In this document: piece after piece, positions 9,205 to 16,485 of the stretch
Position numbering within the stretch: position 1 is the stretch's first letter
Layout: each line of letters begins with the position of its first letter
Made by a program: the position numbers and the translations under genes
The notes under the pieces: model-generated
The model's input: only the letters and a program-made list of their open reading frames with translations
Database searches by the model: none
Told to the model about the DNA's origin: nothing
Source: Candidatus Alcium sp. F082
GTDB taxonomy: Bacteria; Bacteroidota; Bacteroidia; Bacteroidales; F082
Length of the DNA: 48,028 nucleotides
Assembly (NCBI GenBank): GCA_001543395.1
Contig: LPNG01000005.1
Span: 69,811 to 117,838 of the forward strand
Reading direction: 5' to 3'

Positions 9205-9212
9205 TACCTTTG
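9205..9212 (+). promoter_or_regulatory. Promoter -7 box (TACCTTTG) for the aminotransferase gene
   Basis: TACCTTTG on the plus strand, 95 bases upstream of the ATG at 9308. The resulting leader of ~90 bases is long for this window and contains a stem-loop. Confidence 0.6.
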
Positions 9213-9216
9213 TAGC

Positions 9217-9261
9217 CGCTTGTGAGATCGCGGGTCATCGCCCGCATTGAGGCAACAAGCG
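9217..9261 (+). promoter_or_regulatory. Structured 5' leader (two nested stems) of the aminotransferase mRNA
   Basis: CGCTTGT (9217-9223) pairs with ACAAGCG (9255-9261). Inside it GCGGG pairs with CCCGC around 9229-9245. The structure starts within a few bases of the expected transcription start. I do not recognise a known riboswitch; it could simply protect the 5' end. Confidence 0.4.
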
Positions 9262-9307
9262 TCTAAAAACAAACGTCAACAATCAAGCATTAACAATAGA
9301 CACAATC

Positions 9308-10516
9308 ATGAGTGAAATCATCCTTTCCAACAGAGTTTTGAACATGGCCGAGTCGGCAACGCTGGCCATGACCAACAAGAGCCGTGAACTGAAAGCCCAA
9401 GGCATCGACGTCATTAGCCTGAGTATCGGCGAGCCCGACTTCAACACGCCCGAATCGGCCAAGCAAGCCGGTGTCGATGCCATCAACAACAATGATACGC
9501 ACTACCCGCCCGTGCCTGGCACGCCCGCACTGCGCAAGGCCATCGCCAACAAGCTGAAACGCGACAACGGCCTCGACTACAAGGATACCGATATCCTCGT
9601 CTCGAATGGTGCCAAGCAGGCCATCAACAACGTGCTTTTAGCCATCGTCAACGACGGTGACGAAGTCATCATCCCCGCCCCATTCTGGGTGTCCTACCCC
9701 GAGATGGTGAAGCTGGCTGGCGGTGTGCCCGTCATCGTCAAGAGCGACATGGCCCACGACTTCAAGATCACGGCCGAGCAGCTGGAGAATGCCATCACCC
9801 GCAAGACCAAGGCTTTGCTCATCAACACGCCTTGCAACCCCAGCGGCAGCGTCTTCACCAAGGCCGAGCTGACCGCCATCGCAGAGGTGCTGAAGAAATA
9901 CCCGAACATCATCATCATCTCCGATGAGATCTATGAGTTCATCCAATATGAGCACAAGCACGAGAGCATGGGACAGTTCGAATTCTTGAAGGACCGCCTC
10001 GTCCTTGTCAACGGCGTAGCCAAGGGTTATGCCATGACTGGTTGGCGCATCGGCTACATCGCTGCTCCGCAAGCCATCGTGAAGGCTACCAACAAGATCC
10101 AAGGCCAGATCACCTCTGGCATCTGCACCATCGCACAAGCCGCCGCCGCCAAGGCCATGGAGCTCAGCCCTGAGAACTCCAAGGAGATCCAAGACATGCT
10201 CGCCGCCTTCCGTCACCGCCGCGACACCTTCGTGAAGCTGCTGAACGAGATCCCTGGCGTGAAGTGCAACACCCCCGCCGGTGCCTTCTATGTCTTCCCC
10301 GAGATGAAGTCGTTCTACGGCAAGACCGACGGCGAGACCGTCATCAAGGGCAGTGACGACCTTTGCATGTGGCTGCTTTATAACGCCCATGTGGCTTGCG
10401 TGGCTGGTAACGCCTTCGGCAACGACGACTGCATCCGCCTGTCTTATGCCACCAGCGAGGACAAGCTCATCGAGGCCGTGAAGCGCATCAAGGCCGCTCT
10501 GGCAAAACTGCACTAA
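9308..10516 (+). CDS. PLP-dependent class I aminotransferase (aspartate aminotransferase type)
   Basis: A 402-residue fold-type I enzyme close to the aspartate/aromatic aminotransferases of Bacteroidota. Family landmarks are SIGEPDFNTPE (~33-43), the substrate/cofactor loop HYPPVPGTPALR, the NTPCNPSGSV motif (~178), SDEIYE (~209), and the PLP-binding lysine in NGVAKGYAMTGWRIGY (~238-252). The C-terminal substrate arginine is in CIRLSYATS. The enzyme probably interconverts aspartate and oxaloacetate, although side-chain preference cannot be decided from sequence. It is monocistronic: it has its own promoter, and a strong hairpin terminator follows immediately. Confidence 0.9.
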   Translation: MSEIILSNRVLNMAESATLAMTNKSRELKAQGIDVISLSIGEPDFNTPESAKQAGVDAINNNDTHYPPVPGTPALRKAIANKLKRDNGLDYKDTDILVSNGAKQAINNVLLAIVNDGDEVIIPAPFWVSYPEMVKLAGGVPVIVKSDMAHDFKITAEQLENAITRKTKALLINTPCNPSGSVFTKAELTAIAEVLKKYPNIIIISDEIYEFIQYEHKHESMGQFEFLKDRLVLVNGVAKGYAMTGWRIGYIAAPQAIVKATNKIQGQITSGICTIAQAAAAKAMELSPENSKEIQDMLAAFRHRRDTFVKLLNEIPGVKCNTPAGAFYVFPEMKSFYGKTDGETVIKGSDDLCMWLLYNAHVACVAGNAFGNDDCIRLSYATSEDKLIEAVKRIKAALAKLH

Positions 10517-10527
10517 TGCAACAAACT

Positions 10528-10570
10528 AAACGCTCCGTTGGCAATAAAACGCGCCAGCGGAGCGTTTTTC
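10528..10570 (+). terminator. Rho-independent terminator after the aminotransferase gene
   Basis: AAACGCTCCGTTGGC and GCGCCAGCGGAGCGTTT form a long stem with an internal mismatch, followed by TTTTTC. It falls inside the upstream extension of the next open frame, which supports starting that gene at 10588. Confidence 0.8.
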
Positions 10571-10587
10571 ATTTAAACACCTACGAC

Positions 10588-11193
10588 ATGACATTCATTC
10601 AGCAGGCCATCAGCATCTTCAACCAAGCCATCGAAGACTATCACAAGTATGACGACGTGGACCATCCTTGCAACAACCCCTACGAGGAGCATACCATCGA
10701 AGGGTACCTATACAAAAAGGAATGGATCGACACCGTACAGTGGCACCTCGAAGACCTCATCCGCGAGCCGAACATCGACCCTGCGGCAGCCTTGGCCTTG
10801 AAACGGCGCATCGACAAGTCAAATCAGGACCGCACCGACCTCGTGGAGATGATTGACGAGTATTACTGGCAACTCTTCCAACAAGTGAAGCCCCAACCGA
10901 AGGCTACACTTAACACAGAGAGTCCAGCATGGGCCATCGACCGGCTTTCCATCTTGCAGTTGAAGATCTATCACATGAAGGTAGAAGTGGCAAGAGCCAA
11001 TGTCAGCGAAGCACACAAGGCCAAATGCCAAGCCAAACTTGATGTGCTGCTGGAGCAAAACACCGACTTGAGCACCGCCATCAGCCAACTTTTGGAGGCT
11101 TACCATCGGGGCGAGAAGGTGATGAAGGTCTACAAGCAGATGAAGATGTACAATGACCCTGCATTGAACCCTGTGCTCTACGGTCAAAAATGA
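10588..11193 (+). CDS. DUF4254 family protein
   Basis: A 201-residue, mostly helical protein of unknown function, recognisable as DUF4254 by its Trp-rich N-terminal half (KKEWIDTVQWHLEDLIR) and the AIDRLSILQLKIYHM stretch. The frame is open from 10516, but the first 24 codons cover the preceding gene's terminator. The ATG at 10588 is therefore the likely start. In Bacteroidetes this family is usually next to a GT9 glycosyltransferase, as here, where the stop overlaps the ATG of the GT9 gene. A role in LPS core or glycan assembly is an inference from that pairing. Confidence 0.82.
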   Translation: MTFIQQAISIFNQAIEDYHKYDDVDHPCNNPYEEHTIEGYLYKKEWIDTVQWHLEDLIREPNIDPAAALALKRRIDKSNQDRTDLVEMIDEYYWQLFQQVKPQPKATLNTESPAWAIDRLSILQLKIYHMKVEVARANVSEAHKAKCQAKLDVLLEQNTDLSTAISQLLEAYHRGEKVMKVYKQMKMYNDPALNPVLYGQK

Positions 11194-12194
11194 AAAAACT
11201 CCTTGTCATAAGGTTCTCCGCCTTAGGCGACATCGCCATGAGTGTTCCCGTTGTCCATGACTTGGCTATGCAATACCCTGATTTGGACATCACCATGCTC
11301 AGTCGTGAGATGGCGAGGCCGTTGTTTGAGCAGATGCCCGAGAACGTTCACTTCATCGCAGCGGACCTGAAAGGTCGGCACAAAGGGTTGCTTGGACTCT
11401 GCCGTCTATGGCGCGACGCCCATCTGAGCGACTTCGACTACATCGCCGACTTCCATGATGTGCTTCGCACCTGGTGGTTGTGTGCCGAAGGTTGTCTGCG
11501 ACGCAAGAAGGTGGCCAAGATTGACAAGGGACGCAAAGGCAAGAAGGCCTTGACACGTCAGAAAAGCAAGGTTTTTGTGCAACAGGCCACTTCCTTTGAG
11601 CGCTATGCCAAGGTGTTGGAACAGTTGGGTTTCCCGATAAAACCACAATTCAACAAACTTGATTATTCCGCTTTTTGCGAGACGCAAAAAGAAGACCATG
11701 AGACTTGGATTGGCATTGCGCCGTTCGCCAAACACCCCGCCAAAGTCTATCCTTTGGAGAAAATGGAGCAAGTCATCAAGACCTTGAGCGAGAGGGAAAG
11801 CACCACCATTTTTCTTTTCGGTGGTGGCGAAGAGGAAAAACGGCAGATTGCCGAGCTTTGCGCCAAATACCCGAACGTGAAAGCTGCTCAAAGCCAACAA
11901 GGCTTGAAAGGCGAATTGGCCTTAATGGGCCAGTTGGACGTAATGCTCTCAATGGACTCCGCCAACATGCATTTGGCTTCCTTGGTCGGGACACGGGTGG
12001 TCTCCCTCTGGGGCGGCACCCATCCCTATGCCGGTTTCATGGGTTGGAAACAAAAAGCAGAAGATTGCATCCAGCTGGATTTGCCTTGCCGACCCTGTTC
12101 GGTGTACGGCAACAAGCCTTGCCTGCGGGGCGACTACGCCTGCATGAACGGCATCGCGCCCGAACAAATCATCGAAAAGTTTGGTCTGTCATGA
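11190..12194 (+). CDS. Glycosyltransferase family 9 (heptosyltransferase-like)
   Basis: A 334-residue GT-B enzyme of the ADP-heptose:LPS heptosyltransferase family. The N-terminus LLVIRFSALGDIAMSVPVV carries the family's R-x-x-x-x-GD motif. The C-terminal nucleotide-binding domain has FLFGGGEEEK, the MSMDSANMHLAS motif (family: D-S/T-x-x-x-H-L/I-A) and VSLWGGTHP. It probably adds a heptose or related sugar to the LPS core on the cytoplasmic face. Its ATG overlaps the DUF4254 stop (ATGA) and its TGA overlaps the ubiE ATG, so the three genes form a tightly coupled operon. Confidence 0.88.
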   Translation: MKKLLVIRFSALGDIAMSVPVVHDLAMQYPDLDITMLSREMARPLFEQMPENVHFIAADLKGRHKGLLGLCRLWRDAHLSDFDYIADFHDVLRTWWLCAEGCLRRKKVAKIDKGRKGKKALTRQKSKVFVQQATSFERYAKVLEQLGFPIKPQFNKLDYSAFCETQKEDHETWIGIAPFAKHPAKVYPLEKMEQVIKTLSERESTTIFLFGGGEEEKRQIAELCAKYPNVKAAQSQQGLKGELALMGQLDVMLSMDSANMHLASLVGTRVVSLWGGTHPYAGFMGWKQKAEDCIQLDLPCRPCSVYGNKPCLRGDYACMNGIAPEQIIEKFGLS

Positions 12195-12886
12195 GCGTCT
12201 CCCCCATCGCCGCTATGTTCGACCGCATCGCGTCAAAGTACGATGCACTCAACCATTTGCTCTCCCTTAATATAGACAAGGTGTGGCGACGAAAGACAGC
12301 CAAGGCAGTGGCAAAGGCGCATCCCAAAACCATCCTTGACCTCGCCACAGGCACGGCCGATTTGGCCATTGCCTTAGCCAAGCACAATCCTCAGGCCCAC
12401 ATCGTCGGCATGGATATCTCCGAAAAGATGTTGGACATCGGGAAACAAAAAGTGATCAAACAAAACCTTGAAAACCAAATTGAATTGCGACACGGAGATG
12501 CTGCCGCCTTACCTTTTGAGGACGAGCATTTCGATGCCGTCACCGTGGCCTTCGGCGTCAGAAACTTCGAGGACTTGGACAAGGGCCTTTTGGAGATCAG
12601 CCGTATGTTGAAGTCCAACGGACAGGCCGTCATCTTGGAGTTCTCCATGCCTGAGAAATGTCCCGTAAAGCAACTCTACCGTTTCTATTTCAAGCATATC
12701 CTTCCGAGGATCGGGAAATCCGTTTCAAAAGACCCTGGGGCATACGATTACCTGCCCGTTTCGGTAGAGCGTTTCCCAAGACCTGATGCCTTCCTTGGAC
12801 TGCTGAAACGACATGGGTTGGCTGAAGGCCTTGCCCGTCCACTCACTTTTGGCATCGCCACATTATACACCGCCACCAAATCATAA
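12191..12886 (+). CDS. ubiE: Demethylmenaquinone methyltransferase (UbiE/MenG)
   Basis: A 231-residue SAM-dependent methyltransferase that makes menaquinone from demethylmenaquinone, the last step of quinone synthesis in these anaerobes. The family signature is present: MFDRIASKYDALN, the SAM-binding motif LDLATGTADLAI (~52-63), GMDISEKML, and the RNFEDL...EISRMLKSNG region. Length is standard. The open frame extends far upstream, but homology begins at the ATG at 12191, which overlaps the GT9 stop. Confidence 0.93.
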   Translation: MSVSPIAAMFDRIASKYDALNHLLSLNIDKVWRRKTAKAVAKAHPKTILDLATGTADLAIALAKHNPQAHIVGMDISEKMLDIGKQKVIKQNLENQIELRHGDAAALPFEDEHFDAVTVAFGVRNFEDLDKGLLEISRMLKSNGQAVILEFSMPEKCPVKQLYRFYFKHILPRIGKSVSKDPGAYDYLPVSVERFPRPDAFLGLLKRHGLAEGLARPLTFGIATLYTATKS

Positions 12887-12903
12887 GGTATTTCTTTTTT
12901 TAC

Positions 12904-12911
12904 TATTTTTG
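12904..12911 (+). promoter_or_regulatory. Promoter -7 box (TATTTTTG) for porT
   Basis: TATTTTTG preceded by TAC and followed by CCGCG lies 65 bases ahead of the porT TTG start codon. Confidence 0.45.
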
Positions 12912-12975
12912 CCGCGGTTTTATTGCAATAAAAGCACGCGAATTGCGTTAATCAGACATCTAAACACTGAAGATC

Positions 12976-13776
12976 TTGAAGAAAGCACTGAAAATATTGG
13001 CTGTCATGCTGTTGCTCACTGCGACGGTCATTCCGGCACAAGCCCAGAGAAGGGTGGTCAGATATTTGCCCAAGTATGAGCAGGAGCCCTATCATTTTGG
13101 TTTTTTGCTGGCTTACAACCAGATGATGTATACCGTGAAGACCGTGGAGAACTACCAGAATGCTGCTCAGCCTGCCGATTCATGGCCCAGCGGCCCTTAT
13201 AGCATCTCCAACACCAGCTGCCTCTATGTCTATAACATTGAGACTTTGCAGACGCCCGGTTTCACCGTAGGTATCATCGGCAGCAAACGCCTCGGCCGGT
13301 ATTTCGACCTGCGTTTCATTCCCTCGTTGAGTTTCAGCGAACGACGCATGCGATACGACATCGCCGTGGTCAGTAGGGACAACACAGTCGACATGAAGGC
13401 CATCACCAAGTCGATCGGCACCACCTTTGTGGAGTTCCCTCTCAACATCAAGTACCGTTCAAAACGATACAACAACATTGGTGCTTACCTTATGGGCGGT
13501 GTCAACCCGAAACTCGACCTTGCCTCGCAGAAGGATAACAAGGAGATTGACGGCCAAGGCAATGAGTTCATCAACAACCTCGTCACCAAGCGTTTCGACT
13601 GCGCCGCTGAACTCGGAGCTGGATTCGACATCTACAACCAATGGTTCAAGATGGGCATCGAGGTCAAGATGAGCTACGGATTGCTCGACATCGTGAAGAA
13701 CCAAGCCTTCATCTACACCGCTCCTATCGACAAATTACGCAACAAAATGTTCCAGATTTCGCTTTTGTTCGAATAA
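12976..13776 (+). CDS. porT: Type IX secretion outer membrane protein PorT
   Basis: A 266-residue outer membrane beta-barrel protein required for type IX secretion. The N-terminus reads as a good Sec signal peptide (KKALKILAV...PAQAQ) when translation starts at the TTG at 12976. The first ATG in frame would cut off the charged n-region, so the TTG start is preferred. The mature part contains alternating amphipathic strands ending in a C-terminal strand with terminal aromatic residue (KMFQISLLFE). Its position directly after ubiE is a common Bacteroidetes arrangement. It is expected to serve the cargo proteins elsewhere in the window. Confidence 0.85.
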   Translation: MKKALKILAVMLLLTATVIPAQAQRRVVRYLPKYEQEPYHFGFLLAYNQMMYTVKTVENYQNAAQPADSWPSGPYSISNTSCLYVYNIETLQTPGFTVGIIGSKRLGRYFDLRFIPSLSFSERRMRYDIAVVSRDNTVDMKAITKSIGTTFVEFPLNIKYRSKRYNNIGAYLMGGVNPKLDLASQKDNKEIDGQGNEFINNLVTKRFDCAAELGAGFDIYNQWFKMGIEVKMSYGLLDIVKNQAFIYTAPIDKLRNKMFQISLLFE

Positions 13777-13868
13777 TTTCGACTATTATATTTCATTGAT
13801 TATAAGTAATTTACAAAATATTATAGACTTTTTTTCAAGGAATATGTTGCGGGTATTGAAATTTTCTC

Positions 13869-13876
13869 TACTTTTG
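13869..13876 (+). promoter_or_regulatory. Promoter (-7 TACTTTTG, -33 TTG) for tRNA-Glu
   Basis: TACTTTTG at 13869-13876 has a TTG at 13846-13848, 20 bases upstream. This is the expected spacing for the Bacteroidota housekeeping sigma factor. The 123-base gap before it (13777-13899) is AT-rich and otherwise empty. Confidence 0.65.
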
Positions 13877-13899
13877 CAGCGTCAAAAATGACACGAAGT

Positions 13900-13976
13900 G
13901 GTCTCTTCGTCTAGTCTGGTCAGGACGTCAGGTTTTCATCCTGGTAACTCGGGTTCAAATCCCGGAGAGACTACCA
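13900..13976 (+). tRNA. tRNA-Glu (UUC)
   Basis: A complete cloverleaf. The acceptor stem GGTCTCT pairs with AGAGACT, the D-stem GTCT with GGAC, and the anticodon stem TCAGG with CCTGG around the loop TTTTCAT, giving anticodon TTC. The T-arm is TCGGG/CCCGG with loop TTCAAAT. The 3' ACCA is encoded. It stands alone and is followed by a terminator. Confidence 0.95.
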
Positions 13977-13978
13977 AC

Positions 13979-14007
13979 CAAGCCCGCCAAACAGCGGGCT
14001 TTTTTAT
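13979..14007 (+). terminator. Rho-independent terminator after tRNA-Glu
   Basis: AAGCCCGC and GCGGGCTT form an 8-bp stem with a CAAACA loop, followed by a T-run. Confidence 0.85.
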
Positions 14008-14024
14008 TGTCAACTATTTGCGCT

Positions 14025-14990
14025 ATGAACAAACTACAAGTCGTCGTCAGCAACCAATACGATCCCTTCCTCAACCGCGCCGTGGAGCAATACCTCACGG
14101 ACCATCAGGAAGGAGACACCGTCACCTTGTACCTCTGGAAAAACCAGCAGACGGTGGTCATCGGTTACAACCAGAACCCCTATTCTGAATGCAATGTCAA
14201 GTTGTTGCTCGACGAAGGCGGCCATCTGATGCGTCGCGGTACGGGTGGCGGCGCCGTTTACCACGACTTGGGCAACATCAACTTCTCGTTCATTGCCGAC
14301 AAGTCTTTATATGACGTAAGGAAACAACTTTCGGTCATCCAAGACGCACTGCTTGCCTATGGCTTGAAAGCTGATATTTCGGGACGCAACGACCTCACTT
14401 GCGAGGGACGAAAATTCAGTGGCAACGCCTTCGCCAAAGGGAAAAGCAACAACCTTCACCATGGCACCATCCTCATCAAGACTGACGGAGAGATGATGCA
14501 GCGTTACCTCATCGTCGACAAGGCCAAGCTGATGAAAAACGGCGTGAAGAGCGTGGCCAGCCGTGTGGTCAACCTCAGCGAACTCGTGCCGGAATTGACT
14601 TCAGAGAACATCAAGAATCCATTGATCTCCTCCTTTGAGAAGGTTTACGGGAGCAAGGCCATCACCCTCGACTTCGACACCTTAATTAATAAACCCGAGG
14701 TACGTGCCATCGAAACGGAGATATCGTCGCACGACTTCCTCTTCGGCCGCTGGGAACAGTTCAAGACCACGAAGAAGGCCCGTTTCGCATGGGGCGGCGT
14801 GGAGATTGCGCTGCAAATCGACGAGGCCGACGCCATAATCAACGACATCCAAATCGCCTCGGATTGCCTTGAGCCCGACACCATCCAACTGGCCGAACAA
14901 TTGCTGAAAGGTGCTAGCACCAAGTCGGCACCCAATGATGATTCAGGTAACGAAATCATCCACGACATCATCCATTTGATCTACGGCTGA
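14025..14990 (+). CDS. lplA: Lipoate-protein ligase
   Basis: This enzyme attaches lipoate to the lipoyl domains of 2-oxoacid dehydrogenases or GcvH. The 321-residue protein carries the biotin/lipoate ligase fold with RRGTGGGAVYHDLGN (~72-86, lipoate-binding loop), GRNDL, and the catalytic-lysine region GRKFSGNAF (~134). The C-terminal accessory domain (~245-320) is present. The ATG at 14025 is used; the TTG at 14007 would lie in the terminator of the tRNA gene. Transcription may come from read-through of the tRNA promoter or from a promoter I cannot see. Confidence 0.92.
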   Translation: MNKLQVVVSNQYDPFLNRAVEQYLTDHQEGDTVTLYLWKNQQTVVIGYNQNPYSECNVKLLLDEGGHLMRRGTGGGAVYHDLGNINFSFIADKSLYDVRKQLSVIQDALLAYGLKADISGRNDLTCEGRKFSGNAFAKGKSNNLHHGTILIKTDGEMMQRYLIVDKAKLMKNGVKSVASRVVNLSELVPELTSENIKNPLISSFEKVYGSKAITLDFDTLINKPEVRAIETEISSHDFLFGRWEQFKTTKKARFAWGGVEIALQIDEADAIINDIQIASDCLEPDTIQLAEQLLKGASTKSAPNDDSGNEIIHDIIHLIYG

Positions 14991-15001
14991 ACAAAAAAGC
15001 G

Positions 15002-15009
15002 TACCTTTG
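15002..15009 (+). promoter_or_regulatory. Promoter -7 box (TACCTTTG) for the miaB-like gene
   Basis: TACCTTTGCAGGC lies 75 bases ahead of the ATG at 15084. A TTG ends at 14978, slightly further upstream than usual (23 bases). Confidence 0.55.
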
Positions 15010-15044
15010 CAGGCTGTTTTATAATATTGAAATTTGATTATTTA

Positions 15045-15072
15045 TAGGGCAGACACGCAGGTCTGCCCCTAC
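15045..15072 (+). repeat. Perfect hairpin repeat (GGGCAGAC/GTCTGCCC)
   Basis: An 8-bp perfect inverted repeat with a six-base loop (ACGCAG), flanked by TA/CTAC that extends the symmetry imperfectly. It lies in the leader between the promoter and the miaB-like ATG. It has no T-tract, so it is not a standard terminator. It resembles the short dispersed palindromes common in Bacteroidota genomes. Confidence 0.55.
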
Positions 15073-15083
15073 GAAACACCAAT

Positions 15084-16466
15084 ATGAAATACTATCTTCT
15101 CCCATTAGGCTGTCAGATGAACTTGAGCGACACGGAGCGCGTGCGCACGGTGCTCAACGGCATGGGCTTTGTGCAGACTGACAACGAAAGCGAGGCCACC
15201 ATCCTCGGCATCATCGCCTGCTCGGTGCGCCAGAAAGGCATCGACAAGGTGTATGGCCGCATCGAGAAATGGAACGCCATGAAGAACCGCCAAAACGTCA
15301 TCACCTTCGTGTCGGGCTGCATCCTGCCTGCCGACCGCTTGCGTTTCCTCAAGCTCTTCGACCTGGTTTTCGCCATGAACGAACTGCCCAACCTGCCCGA
15401 GATGATCCGCCATTACGGCATCGTCACGCCAGCTTCGCTGCGCTACGGAGAAGAGATTGAATACCAACCTGTGGTCAAGCCTTTGGCACCGCTGTTCCAC
15501 AAGGACGACAAGATCAACCCGTCGGCCAATATGGATAAGTTTTGGGCCATCACGCCTACGCAGACCTCCAGTTTCGAGGCCTTCATCCCAATCCAGAACG
15601 GTTGCAACAAGTTCTGCACCTACTGTGCCGTGCCCTACACCCGTGGTCGCGAGGTGTCGCGCCCCTCGGAAGAGATTCTAGCCGAACTGAAGGATTTGGT
15701 CGAGAAAGGTTACAAGAGCATCACTTTGCTCGGACAGAATGTCAATTCCTACGGTCTTGACAAGAAAGGCGAAGAGATTGACTTCGCAGAACTGCTGCGC
15801 CGTGTGGGTGAATACGGCAAAGCCTCGGGCAAGGAGTTTTGGGTGTATTACACCGCGCCGCATCCTCGCGACATGAAAGACGACGTCATCGAGGTGATGG
15901 CACAATACGACTGCCTCGGAAAACAGATTCACATCCCCATCCAGAGTGGCGACGAGAACATGCTACAACGCATGAACCGCCACCATGACCTGGCCACCTA
16001 TAGGCATATCATCGAGACCATCCGCGAGAAACTGCCGACGGCTACCATCTTCACCGACATTATCGTGGGTTTCACCCACGAGACCGAAGAGGAGTTTGAG
16101 AACACACGCAAGGCCATGGAGGAGTTCAAGTACAACATGGCGTTCATCGCGCAATACAGCGTACGCCCGGGCGCCGTGGCCTCAGAATGGGATGATGACG
16201 TGCCGAAGGAAGTGAAGCGTGAGCGCTACCACCGCCTCACCGAGGAACTGATGAAGCATAGCCTCGTATACAACCAAGGCCTCATCGGGAAGACTGTCAA
16301 GATGTTGGTGGAGACGCAAGACCGCAAAAACGGCTACCTGGCAGGACACACCGAAGGCAAGATCGTCATCCGCTTCGCTTCAAGAGACACCAGCCTTATT
16401 GGACAAATCGTGAATGTCAAGGTGACTTCGGCTTCGCCGTTGTCGATTGAAGGAGTGTTAGTTTAG
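15084..16466 (+). CDS. MiaB-like tRNA methylthiotransferase
   Basis: A radical-SAM methylthiotransferase, expected to convert N6-isopentenyl-A37 of tRNA to its 2-methylthio form. The 460-residue protein has the N-terminal MTTase domain with three cluster cysteines (GCQMN, IACSVRQ, VSGC), the radical-SAM motif CNKFCTYC (~182-189), GQNVNSY, the IPIQSGDENML motif, and a C-terminal TRAM-like domain (~390-460). The text is unusual for a Bacteroidota MiaB: the second cysteine context is I-A-C-S-V-R rather than N-T-C-S/A-V/I-R. The spacing and the YGRIEKW and LFDLVF...LPNLPEM stretches recall the versions seen in candidate-phyla bacteria. It ends within a heptamer repeat, 19 bases before mtaB. Confidence 0.88.
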   Translation: MKYYLLPLGCQMNLSDTERVRTVLNGMGFVQTDNESEATILGIIACSVRQKGIDKVYGRIEKWNAMKNRQNVITFVSGCILPADRLRFLKLFDLVFAMNELPNLPEMIRHYGIVTPASLRYGEEIEYQPVVKPLAPLFHKDDKINPSANMDKFWAITPTQTSSFEAFIPIQNGCNKFCTYCAVPYTRGREVSRPSEEILAELKDLVEKGYKSITLLGQNVNSYGLDKKGEEIDFAELLRRVGEYGKASGKEFWVYYTAPHPRDMKDDVIEVMAQYDCLGKQIHIPIQSGDENMLQRMNRHHDLATYRHIIETIREKLPTATIFTDIIVGFTHETEEEFENTRKAMEEFKYNMAFIAQYSVRPGAVASEWDDDVPKEVKRERYHRLTEELMKHSLVYNQGLIGKTVKMLVETQDRKNGYLAGHTEGKIVIRFASRDTSLIGQIVNVKVTSASPLSIEGVLV

Positions 16467-16483
16467 AGTTTAGAGTTTAGAGT
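16457..16483 (+). repeat. AGAGTTT heptamer tandem repeat over the miaB-like stop codon
   Basis: About three and a half copies of a 7-base unit (AGTTTAG phase). The repeat supplies the TAG stop of the upstream gene and ends just before the mtaB ATG. The same unit recurs at 24800-24871. Confidence 0.8.
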
Positions 16484-16485
16484 CG

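Noticed and set aside
10516-10587. Early start for the DUF4254 gene at 10516
   Set aside because: These 24 codons lie over a strong terminator hairpin and have no similarity to the family N-terminus.
12976-13017. ATG-only start for porT further downstream
   Set aside because: The next in-frame ATG would remove the charged n-region of the signal peptide; the TTG start gives a complete one.
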